From the NCBI GenBank assembly GCA_019186945.1, contig JABAQJ010000007.1, positions 62,001 to 126,000 of the forward strand: a DNA stretch of 64,000 nucleotides, read 5' to 3'. This stretch comes from Gemmatimonadaceae bacterium. Its GTDB lineage: Bacteria > Gemmatimonadota > Gemmatimonadetes > Gemmatimonadales > Gemmatimonadaceae. Under the pieces are notes generated by a model. It searched no databases. It saw nothing but the letters and a program-made list of their open reading frames with translations, and was not told where the DNA came from. Positions 47,783 through 57,018 of the stretch are shown one piece after another (the first letter of the stretch is position 1; the number at the start of each line of letters is the position of its first letter). Position numbers and translations under genes: made by a program.

Positions 47783-49891
47783 CTACTGGACGATGCGCGT
47801 AGGGACTGATCGCATGTTCATGGTGCCGTCGCCCAATGGTCCTTCTCCCCAGCAGTAGACGCCGCCTCCGGTTGCTTGCAAGGCGCAACCGTGAACGCCC
47901 CCAAAGCTGATCTGAGCGAACCCTCCTGACGGAGTCGTGACCCACGTGGGTGAATCGAAGTTCGAGAGCCCGCCGTCGCCAATCTCGCCGCTAACGCCCC
48001 GCCCCCAGCACCAGGCACCGTTGGCCGTGTCCAGCGCGCAGCCGGTATTGTAGCCCAAGGATACCTGGCGATAACTCACACCGATCGGCGACGGGACCTG
48101 AGCCGGCGTAAGCACGCTGACAGGTGGTCCTCCGGTACCGAGATACCCACCCGAGTTGCTCCCCCAGCAGTAAACGCGTTCGAGGGGAAGGCCCGTGGTG
48201 ACCGCGCATGTCCGCCCCAGCCCCGTGGAGATGGTGGCAAACAGCAATGGCGCCACGCCAGAGCCAGTCACCTGCACAGGCGAGAGGCGGTGTGTGTCAT
48301 CCTGTCCATCTCCCAGCGCTCCTCCGAAGGCAGCGCCCCAGCACCAGGCCGCGTGTGCGGATGTGACGCCGCAGGCGAACCTTGCGCCCGCGCTGACCTG
48401 CACGAAATCGAGCGGAGCCACACCTGTGCCGGCGATCTTCGCCGGAACGCTCTGGATACCGCCATTCGCGCCATTGCCCGTCGCGCCGTAGTCGTTGGAT
48501 CCCCAGCAATACAACGCGCTGGCGACGAGACCGCAGGTGTGGGTGTGGCCGGCGTCGATCGCAGTGTAGACGCGACCGCCGGCCGGACCCGAGGAGTTCA
48601 CGTGCACCGGCACGCGGCTCGACACGTTCTGGCCATCGCCGAGTTCACCGTGGGCTCCCTCTCCCCAGCACCAGACTTCTCCCGATGACGTAAGTCCACA
48701 GGCGTGCGCGTACCCGGTGGTTACGGATACGAACGCGACTGAAGCGTCGACGAGGAACGGCACGGGTTCAACCAGTCCCGCCCGCGGCGAACCGAGTTGG
48801 CCGTACTCGTTGGCTCCCCAGCAGAATGTACCGCCAGGTGCAGTGCCACAGCTGAAACCCGAGCCGCTGGAGTTCTCTCCCCCCGACGACACCGTGGAAA
48901 AACTCACCGCAATCGCGAAGGCGCTGCTCTGCGATGTCACCGTTCCCGACGTGGCGACGAGGCGATAACCCGAACCCGGCCGGTCCACGCGAAGGTCATC
49001 GAACGACGCCACACCTGCGACTGCAGTTCGCGTCACTGTCCCCAGCAGACGGGTTCCCTGCCACGGTGCGCTGCCCAGGGTCAGAGTCACGCTGCCGGCC
49101 GTGGTAACGACGTTGTCGAACGCATCGCGCTGTTCAACCCTTACTTGGGGGACAAGCACCCGGTTGGCCTCCACCGTTCCCGCCGGCTGTCCAAGGAAGA
49201 CCAAGCGGGACAGCGGACCCGGATCGATGTCAAAAGGTCCGTGCGCCGGAGCGGTCATGGTGCCAGAGCTTCCCGTCAGATAGTAGCCGGTTCCGGCCTT
49301 CGCGATCGAAACGCCCTGGAAGGACGCCAACCCCCCAGCCGCGGTGCGCGTCGTGGTGCCGCCGAGAGTGGCATTACCTGGATTCGCTCCCAACGCGAGC
49401 GTCACCGGTGCCGCAAAGGTGGTGACCCGGTTCCCGCCTGCATCGAGGGCTTCGACGCTGACATCGAAAGGCTCTCCGGCCCGGGTATTTCCCTGCGAGC
49501 CCAAGCTCAGGCGACGCGTGCGAAGCTGCGCCACCTGCTGCTCCACTGTCACCGTGGCCTGCCCCGTAATGCCATCGACGGCAGCGGTGATGATCGCACT
49601 TCCATTGATGACGGCGGTCACGACGCCAGCGGCGTCCACCTTCGCAACTCCCGGAGCGGACGATGTCCAAACGACGGTCTTGCCGCTCAGACTGTTCCCG
49701 CGGCTGTCCTTTACGACAACTGACAGGGATTGCGTTGCTCCAAGTGAACTCAGGGTCGCCGTCGCCGGGCTCAACTCGACGCTTGCCACCGGACCTGCCT
49801 TGGGCCCAGTGGAGTCGCGTCCGCTGCACGCCCACAGGATCCCCAAAGCGGCGCTTACCAGAATGCTGTTCGGTCGCTGCATGACATTCAT
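47783..49891 (-). CDS. Lipoprotein with Ig-like domains and RCC1 repeats
   Basis: A 702-residue surface lipoprotein. Signal with lipobox ILWACSG (Cys at ~22). An N-terminal bacterial Ig-like (Big_2) domain (VASVELSPATATLSSLGATQSLSVVVKD) and two Ig-like repeats with TVTRTAVAGVASF-type ends lead to about seven RCC1-type repeats marked by CGL...WCWG and G.LGDG. The repeats should form a beta-propeller. Cysteines in each repeat (C..CWG) are regularly spaced. The role is unknown, probably surface binding. A promoter should lie in 49892-50051. Confidence 0.82.
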   Translation of the reverse strand: MNVMQRPNSILVSAALGILWACSGRDSTGPKAGPVASVELSPATATLSSLGATQSLSVVVKDSRGNSLSGKTVVWTSSAPGVAKVDAAGVVTAVINGSAIITAAVDGITGQATVTVEQQVAQLRTRRLSLGSQGNTRAGEPFDVSVEALDAGGNRVTTFAAPVTLALGANPGNATLGGTTTRTAAGGLASFQGVSIAKAGTGYYLTGSSGTMTAPAHGPFDIDPGPLSRLVFLGQPAGTVEANRVLVPQVRVEQRDAFDNVVTTAGSVTLTLGSAPWQGTRLLGTVTRTAVAGVASFDDLRVDRPGSGYRLVATSGTVTSQSSAFAIAVSFSTVSSGGENSSGSGFSCGTAPGGTFCWGANEYGQLGSPRAGLVEPVPFLVDASVAFVSVTTGYAHACGLTSSGEVWCWGEGAHGELGDGQNVSSRVPVHVNSSGPAGGRVYTAIDAGHTHTCGLVASALYCWGSNDYGATGNGANGGIQSVPAKIAGTGVAPLDFVQVSAGARFACGVTSAHAAWCWGAAFGGALGDGQDDTHRLSPVQVTGSGVAPLLFATISTGLGRTCAVTTGLPLERVYCWGSNSGGYLGTGGPPVSVLTPAQVPSPIGVSYRQVSLGYNTGCALDTANGAWCWGRGVSGEIGDGGLSNFDSPTWVTTPSGGFAQISFGGVHGCALQATGGGVYCWGEGPLGDGTMNMRSVPTRIVQ

Positions 49892-50051
49892 CCTCTCGAG
49901 TGTTTCCCGCAGTCGCGGGGGTCACTCGGAGAAACGGAATCCAACATCAATCGGGGCCATCGCGGGCGTATGCCGGACGCGGGCGGTCGGGTAGAATGCA
50001 GAAAGCGGGCGACAGGAGAGAGAGCGGCATGTCCTGCCCGACGGCCGCACC

Positions 50052-52946
50052 TCATCGCAACATCGCACGGAGACGCGCGAGGTCACGCGCTACCGCATCA
50101 CGACGTTCGCGCCGCGCGGGAAACAGTTCATAGATGCGTGCGCTCTCAACCAGTAACGACTCCGCTGAGGCAAGCCGGCCCATCCTGGATCTCGCCTGGG
50201 CAAGCAGTTGCGCTGTTTCCGCACGACGAGAGTCGTCGCCCGACAGCTGACGTACCTGAAGGTCACGAGCCGCGACCAGCAGTGACTCGGCGTCAGCGAT
50301 CTGTCCGCGACGCAGCGCGAGTTCGGCCAACGTCGTCCATCCGTCGGCGAATCTCACGTGTCCGGGCGGAAGCGACGTGGCCCATCCGGTCAGGGCAGCT
50401 CGAACCTGCTGCTCCGCTTCCGCGAACTGCCCACGGCGCAAAAGAGCAACGGCCAGGTTACGACGGGACGTCGCAACGTCCGCGGCGCTATCGCCCAGTG
50501 CACTCCGGCGGAGCGACAGCGCCTGCCGCACCAGGCGCTCGCCTTCGGCGACCTTCCCGGCATTCACCAATGCCACGCCCAGGTTGTTGATGGCCGTCGC
50601 CGTGCGCAAGTCGGCATCTCCGTAACTCATCGACCATTGCTGCACTACGTCACGAAAGAGAGTCGCGGCACTGTCGTACCTTCCAGCGCGCACCAGAAGG
50701 ACCGCCAGGTTGTTGGCTGTCTGCAAGGTCACCGGATGGCTCGAACCGAGCATGCGTCTCCGGATGTCGAGGGCCTCGCGGTCGAGGGCTTCGGCTTCGA
50801 GCAGTCTGCCCTGATCCTCCAGATTGGCTGCCAGCGCCGTGAGCGAGTAAGCGAGGTCGGGATGTCCGGCGGGAAGAACGCGGCGTCGGCCCGCGAGCGT
50901 CGCACGATTCAGCGACTCCGCGGCTGCCAATCTTCCTGACTTCGCCAGGGTCACCGCCAGGTTCTCCATGACGGTAAGCAGCGCCGGGTGTTCGGGAGGC
51001 AGGAGGCGACGGCGGATGTCCAGGGCCGCTCGGTACGCGGAGTCCGCCTGTTCGAAGCGGTTCAGCTGATCGAGCGTTACTCCGAGGTTGTTGAGATCCG
51101 TGGCTACGTCGAGGTTCTGTGGACCCAGACGCGACACGTCAGTCCGCAGGATCTGGCGATGCAAAGCTTCGGCATTCTCCCAGTCTCCCATGTCCTCCAT
51201 GTTGTTGGCGATTTCGGCAAGCGTCGCCGCATGATCGACAGAGTTCGTGGCGTTGCGCGCATCATGTATCAACAAGGCGCGCCTGAGGACCGAGTCGGCT
51301 GCCGCGTACTCTCCGGCGGAGTTCAGCACTGTTCCGAGGTCGGTGAGACGCGCTGCCAAGTCGCTGCTGCGCGCGCCCATCGCCTGCTCGGCGAGCAGCA
51401 CCGCACGTTCGAGTGCTGTCCGCGCCTGGGGCAGGTGTCCCAGTTCTCGATAGGTGACGCCGAGCACGCCCAGCAACTCCTGTTGCACGGCTGGCTGGCC
51501 AGCAAGGGCGGAGTCGATTCGGTGGAGGCCGCGATCGACGAGGTCACGTGCAGTGAGATCGCGGCCGGGCGATTCTTCCGGGTTTGCGCTGCGGAACAGA
51601 TCGACCACGAAATCCCGGGTCTCACGTGCTTTGCGGGCTTCGTCGCGGGCAGAGCGTGCCTGCCATATGGTGCTGACCACTCCCGCGGCGATGGCCAGGG
51701 CGAGCGCACCGGCCGCACCCAGGCCGAGCGCGTGCCTTCGCGTGAACTTCCGCAGCCGATAGATGCGCGAGTCGGGACGGGCGCGCACCGGCAGACCGGC
51801 TCGGTATCTCTCAAGGTCGTCGAGGAGGGCGTCGACCGACGGATACCGTCGGTCGGGATCCTTGTGCAACGCGCGCGCGACGATCGTGTCGAGGTCTCCG
51901 GCGAGAGTGCGCCGCAGGTGGGATGGATCGGTACCGCGTCGCTCCGCCAGCTGCGACGACGATACCGTTTCTTCTTCTCCGGCAGATATGGCATCGAGCA
52001 TCGCCACATCGCTCGCCCGTGGCGCGTCCAGTTCGCAGATCGTCCGCTCCAGTTCTCGTGGCGAGCGGTCATGGAGTCGATGAGCACGGTGGCCCGTCAG
52101 CAGTTCGTACAGCACGGCGCCTAACGCGTAAACGTCGGTTGCGGTGGTAATCGCTCCGCCCCGGACCTGTTCGGGCGAAGCGTACTCCGGCGTCATGATC
52201 CAGTGCCCAGTGAGGGTGGCGTCCGCCGGCGACGCGTCGCCGAGCATCTTCGCGATACCGAAGTCGAGCAGCTTCACCGTGCCGTCGGCCGTGACAAGGA
52301 TATTCGATGGCTTGATGTCACGGTGAACGACGAAGTTGCGATGCGCAAAGCTCACTGCACCGGCGACCTGTTCGAAGATGGCGAGCCGTTCCGCGATCCT
52401 CAGGCGGCGCTGGTCACACCAGGTAGTGATGCGCGCGCCGTCCACGTACTCCATGGCGAACCATGGAGACCCGTCCGGCAGCGTACCGCCATCCACGAGC
52501 CGCGCGACGTTGCGATGCTGCAGGCCGGCGAGAATCTGCCGTTCGGCAAGGAAGCGTCGACGGATGTCGGTACTTCGGGCGCCACCGAGGACGAGTTTGA
52601 GCGCTACCGCCTGCGAGAATCCGCCGGAGACGCGCTCGGCCAGGTAGACGCTTCCCATGCCGCCGGTCCCAAGGAGTCGGACGAGGCGCCACGACCCGAT
52701 CGTTTCGCCCGCTCGTGACGACTCGCCTGGGTCGGGCTCGCTCATGCCGAGCATTGCCGCCGCCGACCGCTCCAGGAATCCTTCCGACTTGTCCAGTGCG
52801 GTCACGAGCGCACGCGCTTCGGCAAGCAGGAGTGTGTCGTCGTTCGCCGCGGCAAGCAGCACTGCGTCGCGCTCCGCGGGCTCGGTGTCCAGGATCAGGT
52901 CCAGGAGCGCTTCCAGGCGCTGGGCGCGCAACCGTGTGTCATCCAC
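50052..52946 (-). CDS. Ser/Thr protein kinase with C-terminal TPR repeats
   Basis: A 964-residue Hanks-type kinase. Catalytic domain at about residues 80-350: LLGTGGMGSVYLAE, VALKLV lysine, HRDIKPSN, LLDFGIAK and the PEYASPEQ segment. A membrane helix (HALGLGAAGALALAIAAGVVSTIWQ) is near residue 420. The rest is a tandem of TPR repeats (~480-950) of the NPHARC/Kinesin-light-chain type (ALDIRRRLLPPEHPALLTVMENLA). The GTG at 52946 is the likely start, two bases after the ECF sigma gene stop. This sigma-kinase gene pair is frequent in this type of bacterium and suggests phospho-control of the sigma factor. Confidence 0.9.
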   Translation of the reverse strand: MDDTRLRAQRLEALLDLILDTEPAERDAVLLAAANDDTLLLAEARALVTALDKSEGFLERSAAAMLGMSEPDPGESSRAGETIGSWRLVRLLGTGGMGSVYLAERVSGGFSQAVALKLVLGGARSTDIRRRFLAERQILAGLQHRNVARLVDGGTLPDGSPWFAMEYVDGARITTWCDQRRLRIAERLAIFEQVAGAVSFAHRNFVVHRDIKPSNILVTADGTVKLLDFGIAKMLGDASPADATLTGHWIMTPEYASPEQVRGGAITTATDVYALGAVLYELLTGHRAHRLHDRSPRELERTICELDAPRASDVAMLDAISAGEEETVSSSQLAERRGTDPSHLRRTLAGDLDTIVARALHKDPDRRYPSVDALLDDLERYRAGLPVRARPDSRIYRLRKFTRRHALGLGAAGALALAIAAGVVSTIWQARSARDEARKARETRDFVVDLFRSANPEESPGRDLTARDLVDRGLHRIDSALAGQPAVQQELLGVLGVTYRELGHLPQARTALERAVLLAEQAMGARSSDLAARLTDLGTVLNSAGEYAAADSVLRRALLIHDARNATNSVDHAATLAEIANNMEDMGDWENAEALHRQILRTDVSRLGPQNLDVATDLNNLGVTLDQLNRFEQADSAYRAALDIRRRLLPPEHPALLTVMENLAVTLAKSGRLAAAESLNRATLAGRRRVLPAGHPDLAYSLTALAANLEDQGRLLEAEALDREALDIRRRMLGSSHPVTLQTANNLAVLLVRAGRYDSAATLFRDVVQQWSMSYGDADLRTATAINNLGVALVNAGKVAEGERLVRQALSLRRSALGDSAADVATSRRNLAVALLRRGQFAEAEQQVRAALTGWATSLPPGHVRFADGWTTLAELALRRGQIADAESLLVAARDLQVRQLSGDDSRRAETAQLLAQARSRMGRLASAESLLVESARIYELFPARRERRDAVARDLARLRAMLR

Positions 52947-52948
52947 GC

Positions 52949-53536
52949 TCAGTCGCCAGCCAGCGGCGCCCCGGAGGTGTCGTGCAACTGGCGATACAGG
53001 AAAGCACGCGCTTTCTGCCACTCGCGTTTCACCGTTCGCGGAGAGAGGTCCATGACCTCGGCAGTCTCCTCGACCGAGTAGCCAGCAAAGAAGCGGCACT
53101 CGACGACGCGGGCAAGTCGAGGATGCTCTTTGCCTAACGTGGTGAGCGCCTCGTCGAGCGCCAGGATGTCGTCACGCGTCTCTGGCGCTGCGACCTGCAG
53201 TACGTCCAGCGACAGGGCTGCCTGTCCGCGACCTCGTTTCGCGGCGCCCCGTTCTCGCGCATAGTCCACCAGGATGTGCCGCATCGCGGTCGCCGCGACT
53301 GCGAGGAAGTGTTTCCGATCCGCATACGCGCTGCCGTGCGAGTCGACCAGTCGCAGATACGCCTCGTGCACGAGGGCTGTCGTGTCGAGCGTTTCGCCTG
53401 GGCGCCACCGGCTCAGGTGACGTCGTGCTGCATTTCGCAGGTCCGCGTATAGAGCCGGCAGAACCGCATCGAACGCGTCAGGCTCCCCACGTCGGGCGCC
53501 AGCCAGGAGTCCCGTGATATCGGGTTCGCCAGACAT
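52949..53536 (-). CDS. ECF sigma factor of the kinase-linked group
   Basis: A 195-residue sigma-70 family protein. Region 2: ALYADLRNAARRHLSRWRPGETLDTTALVHEAYLRLVD ... FLAVAATAMRHILVDYARERGAAKRG; region 4: VVECRFFAGYSVEETAEVMDLSPRTVKREWQKARAFL. This sequence type (sigma-70 family TIGR02999-like) is generally encoded next to a TPR kinase, as here. ATG 53536 start; longer in-frame starts reach into the neighbouring intergenic region. Confidence 0.9.
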   Translation of the reverse strand: MSGEPDITGLLAGARRGEPDAFDAVLPALYADLRNAARRHLSRWRPGETLDTTALVHEAYLRLVDSHGSAYADRKHFLAVAATAMRHILVDYARERGAAKRGRGQAALSLDVLQVAAPETRDDILALDEALTTLGKEHPRLARVVECRFFAGYSVEETAEVMDLSPRTVKREWQKARAFLYRQLHDTSGAPLAGD

Positions 53537-53690
53537 GGGGTACGCGAATTTCCTGTGGCGTCGGGTCGGGAGCGAACGTAGGTGCCGCCGTATGGCTCGG
53601 CAAGACGCCGAATGCCCGGTCCTCGTCCCGGAAATGCTGCAAGTGCGCACGCTCGTTGCGGCAGAAGCGACCATTTATGGAAGCGTTGGA

Positions 53691-54278
53691 TTATGGAAGC
53701 GTTGGAGTTCGTCCGCCCAGGTGCGTCAGAAGACCGCTGACGACCGCACCTACGCCAGCGTCGAAGCGATCGGGAAACCCGAGTTCAACGAGTCCTGCGA
53801 CGAGCAGCAATGTGCCGCCGGCGATGGCGGCCGCTCCGCCAACGGGAGAGCGTATGTGCAGTCGCTCAGGATGATTTTGAAGCCGCCATCCGAGCTTGTT
53901 GGCTACTCCGCTGGACAACATCGACGCGCCGAAGGGAGCGAGGAGCAACCCGGGCCGCTTCGCGGCAAGGCGAAACAGGGAAAGTTCAGCGTGGCTCGCC
54001 CAGGCGACTGCCAGAACCACGACAGCGGCACCAAGCAGGGCAAGCCAGACGCTACCCCACAGAGCTGCTGCTCCTTCGTAGCGGGCGTAACGTGCTTCGG
54101 GATTCGGTACGATCTGCGTTCTGGTCGCAATGCCTGACGCGGCCATGGCGATACCGGCCAGGCCGAGTGCGGCGATACCCACTGCCTGCATCGGGCGGCC
54201 GGGAACGACTGCCGATACGAGTGCCGCACCTACGCCAGCGATGGCCAGGCCGACGGCAACTGACGAGTAGCTGACCAT
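53691..54278 (-). CDS. Small multi-pass membrane protein of unknown function
   Basis: A 195-residue hydrophobic protein with four or five membrane segments (VAVGLAIAGVGAALVSAVV, AVGIAALGLAGIAMAASGI, GSVWLALLGAAVVVLAVAWA, VGGAAAIAGGTLLLVAGLV). GGAGG stands seven bases before ATG 54278, a strong ribosome binding site. No known family recognised. It is divergent from the cobalamin riboswitch unit. Confidence 0.65.
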   Translation of the reverse strand: MVSYSSVAVGLAIAGVGAALVSAVVPGRPMQAVGIAALGLAGIAMAASGIATRTQIVPNPEARYARYEGAAALWGSVWLALLGAAVVVLAVAWASHAELSLFRLAAKRPGLLLAPFGASMLSSGVANKLGWRLQNHPERLHIRSPVGGAAAIAGGTLLLVAGLVELGFPDRFDAGVGAVVSGLLTHLGGRTPTLP

Positions 54279-54534
54279 GGTTGTCCTCCTTCCAGCGAGT
54301 AGAACGGAAAACGCGGGGCGGTGGGGCCACAAGCACGGAAGAATCCCGGAAAGGTGCGACAGGCCGCTGCGACGGGACAGGGAGCCGATAGCGCGCGAGC
54401 GTACGGCGTCAGCGCGCGAGGTGTCGGGCGCCGGTTGATGGGCGCTGGCGTTGTCGTTAGGCCGGATTGTCGTCGGTGGACCAGGTTCGATTGCCAGCGG
54501 CGCGAACCGTCTTGTCATTGCCATGCTTCGTCAG
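54279..54534. other. Intergenic region before cobalamin riboswitch
   Basis: About 256 bases with no gene. It should hold the promoters for the membrane protein gene (minus) and for the riboswitch transcript (plus); neither matches a clear consensus. A CGTTAGGC word lies at 54455-54462. Confidence 0.5.
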
Positions 54535-54735
54535 TAGCTTGCGCACGCTTCACGAAAACTCGGAACGCGGGCGGATCATCCCGGAAGCCGGTGGAAGTCC
54601 GGCACGGCCCCGCCACTGTGAAGAGGCCCGAACCCTGTTCGGTTCTGCCCACTCAACCAGCCACTGGAGCACGTCGCTCTGGGAAGGCGAGTGAGCAGCC
54701 TCAAGTCAGGAGACCTGGTTCACCCGCGCATACTC
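54535..54735 (+). ncRNA. Cobalamin (B12) riboswitch
   Basis: Conserved cobalamin core elements are readable: GAAGCCGGTGGAAGTCCGGC (about 54584-54603), CCCGCCACTGTGA (54608-54620) and the terminal B12 box AGTCAGGAGACC (54704-54715). Ends are approximate. It precedes the BtuB-like receptor by ~160 bases, so adenosylcobalamin binding should turn receptor expression down. Confidence 0.93.
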
Positions 54736-54892
54736 GGCACTTCCGGTGGGAAGGGGCGGGGCTCACGCCTGTCCCGTACCAGGGGCGGGCGTCGCTGTTT
54801 CGCGTGCTGGATGCGCGATTCACGACATCCGAACCACCCTCCGCGAGCGCCGTCACATCTTCACGCGGCGCCAGGGCGTCGCAGGAGGGACA

Positions 54893-56833
54893 ATGCGTCG
54901 GTATCTACCGGGCGTCTTCGCGATCGCCATACTGCACGGTCAACTCCGTGCGCAGCAGTCGGACAGCTTGGCGCGCCAGCGCATGCTCGACAGCGTCGTC
55001 GTTACGGCCACACGCACGGCGACGTCGAGCCGAACAGCCACGGTCACGGTGCTGGATGGAGAAATGCTGCGACGGGAGGGGTACCTGCACGTGGCAGATG
55101 CGCTCCGCTCCGTTCCCGGAGTTGCGCTGGTGCAGTTGGGCTCATTCGGTGGTCTCACGTCGTTGTACCTGCGCGGCGGCGAACGCGGCTACACGCGGGT
55201 ACTGCTCGACGGCATTCCGCTCAACGAACCCGGCGGCGATTTCGATTTCGGCGCACTGTCCACCAGCGACGTAGAAAGAATCGAGATCGTACGTGGTCCG
55301 GTCAGCGCGCTCTACGGATCTGACGCGATCGCCGGCGTCGTCCAGATCTTCACGCGGCAGGGGCGATCCAGCACCGCTCGCCTGGCGGCCAGCGCGGGAT
55401 CGTTCGGCACTTCGACAGTCGATGCCTCGATCGAACGCGCGAGCGACACACGCAACTTGGCGGCGAGCGTCGCACGCTATCGCACCGCGGGGATCTACGC
55501 GTTCAACAACTCGGCCGACAACTCCAGCGTCACCCTGTCGGCAACGGGGCTCTTTCCGCGTGGAACGGAGGCGCGGCTGCTGGCGCGCTACACGGACACG
55601 GAAGCGCATATCCCGACGGACGGCACTGGCGCAGTGGTGGACCGCAACGCCGTCCAGGGTTCGCGCCGGACCATGGTGTCGGCTTCACTGCGTGGCAATC
55701 TCTGGAGGAACGGCCTGGGCTCGCTCCAGGCATCGACGGTGCAGCGTGCCGGCAGCTACGACGATCGACCGGACGACGCATCCGACACACTCGGCTTCTT
55801 CGGGTATCGCAGCCTCGACGATGTCGACCGATATACGGTCGACGCCAACGCGACCTACGACGTTGGCAACCTCGGCCTGGCCATGATCGGCGTAACGGCC
55901 GAGCGTGAGTCGCAGCGGTCGATGAACCAGTCGCAAAGCCAATACGGTGACGATGACGGCGTACTGATCGCAGCTCGCCGGACACACTCACTCTACGGTC
56001 AGGTGGTACGCGATCGCGGCTGGACGTCGCTGGTGCTTTCCGGACGGTCGGACCGCAGCGATGCCTATGGCACGTTCTTCTCGTATCGGGCAGGAGCCGA
56101 GGTGCGACGCGGCGCCATCCGGGCGCATGCCGCGTTCGGCACCGGGTTTCGTGCACCGACATTCTTCGAGGCGTTCGCCACCGGATTCGCGCGCGGAAAT
56201 CCGCACCTCAGACCGGAGCGGACGACGAGCGCGGAGTTAGGCTTGAGCTGGGAGGCGAACGGCGGGAGGATTCGCACTGCGGTCGCCGCGTTCGACCAGC
56301 GGTTTCGCGACCTGATCCAGTACACGTATGCACCGCCGTCGCCAACCGATCCGAACTACTACAACATCGCCGGTGCTCGCTCGCGCGGCATCGAAGCCGA
56401 GGGTCAGTTGCAGCTAACCGAAGCGTTGAGTGCCACGGTGAGCGCGACGCGGTTGAACGCTCGGGCGACCCAGGCCGGATTCGACACGTCCGCCACGAGC
56501 TACTTCCACGTTGGCGAGCGGCTGCTGCGACGCCCCAGTGTCAGCGGGGCGGCGGCCATCGTCTATGCTGGCCGGGTGGGGAACATCGGTGTGCGCGCGA
56601 ACTACACCGGGTCGCGAGACGATATCGACTATGCGGCATACGAGCGGATCGCATTATCGTCGTATACGACGGTCGACTTGTTTCTGCGTGCGGCCGTTCC
56701 CGGCGCAGCGCGCGATCGCGGTTTGTATTTCCGGGCCAGCGCAACGAACGTACTTGGGGAACGTTACCAGGCCGTGAGCGGCTTCGACGCTCCGGGCCGG
56801 GCGATCCTCGTGGGCTTCGAAGCAGCGCGGTGA
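54893..56833 (+). CDS. btuB: TonB-dependent vitamin B12 receptor, BtuB-like
   Basis: A 646-residue outer-membrane receptor: signal peptide (PGVFAIAILHGQLRAQ), TonB-box region (SVVVTATRTA), plug domain (SLYLRGGERGYTRVLLDGIPLNEPGGDFDFGALSTSDVERIEIVRGPVSALYGSDAIAGVVQIFT) and a beta-barrel ending in ILVGFEAAR. AGGAGGGA stands directly before ATG 54893. The B12 riboswitch upstream identifies the likely substrate as cobalamin. No B12 ABC transporter genes follow here. Confidence 0.9.
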   Translation: MRRYLPGVFAIAILHGQLRAQQSDSLARQRMLDSVVVTATRTATSSRTATVTVLDGEMLRREGYLHVADALRSVPGVALVQLGSFGGLTSLYLRGGERGYTRVLLDGIPLNEPGGDFDFGALSTSDVERIEIVRGPVSALYGSDAIAGVVQIFTRQGRSSTARLAASAGSFGTSTVDASIERASDTRNLAASVARYRTAGIYAFNNSADNSSVTLSATGLFPRGTEARLLARYTDTEAHIPTDGTGAVVDRNAVQGSRRTMVSASLRGNLWRNGLGSLQASTVQRAGSYDDRPDDASDTLGFFGYRSLDDVDRYTVDANATYDVGNLGLAMIGVTAERESQRSMNQSQSQYGDDDGVLIAARRTHSLYGQVVRDRGWTSLVLSGRSDRSDAYGTFFSYRAGAEVRRGAIRAHAAFGTGFRAPTFFEAFATGFARGNPHLRPERTTSAELGLSWEANGGRIRTAVAAFDQRFRDLIQYTYAPPSPTDPNYYNIAGARSRGIEAEGQLQLTEALSATVSATRLNARATQAGFDTSATSYFHVGERLLRRPSVSGAAAIVYAGRVGNIGVRANYTGSRDDIDYAAYERIALSSYTTVDLFLRAAVPGAARDRGLYFRASATNVLGERYQAVSGFDAPGRAILVGFEAAR

Positions 56834-56844
56834 GCATGGAGCGG

Positions 56845-56880
56845 CGGCAAGGCGGGCGACTTTCGCTGCCTTGCCGTTTT
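56845..56880 (+). terminator. Intrinsic terminator after btuB
   Basis: Nine-base arms CGGCAAGGC and GCCTTGCCG, a 14-base loop and TTTT immediately after. It lies 12 bases after the receptor stop and is a standard rho-independent terminator. Confidence 0.85.
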
Positions 56881-57018
56881 GGTTCGCGCGGCGTCGGGCG
56901 ACGAGGCGCTGTCAGGGAACCTGGGGGACGTCCGGTTGCAGCCGCACCCGGAGCGATACGCAACTGACGACATCGGGCCAGGCAAGAAACCTACCGACCG
57001 TGCGACAGGTGCGGTGCG

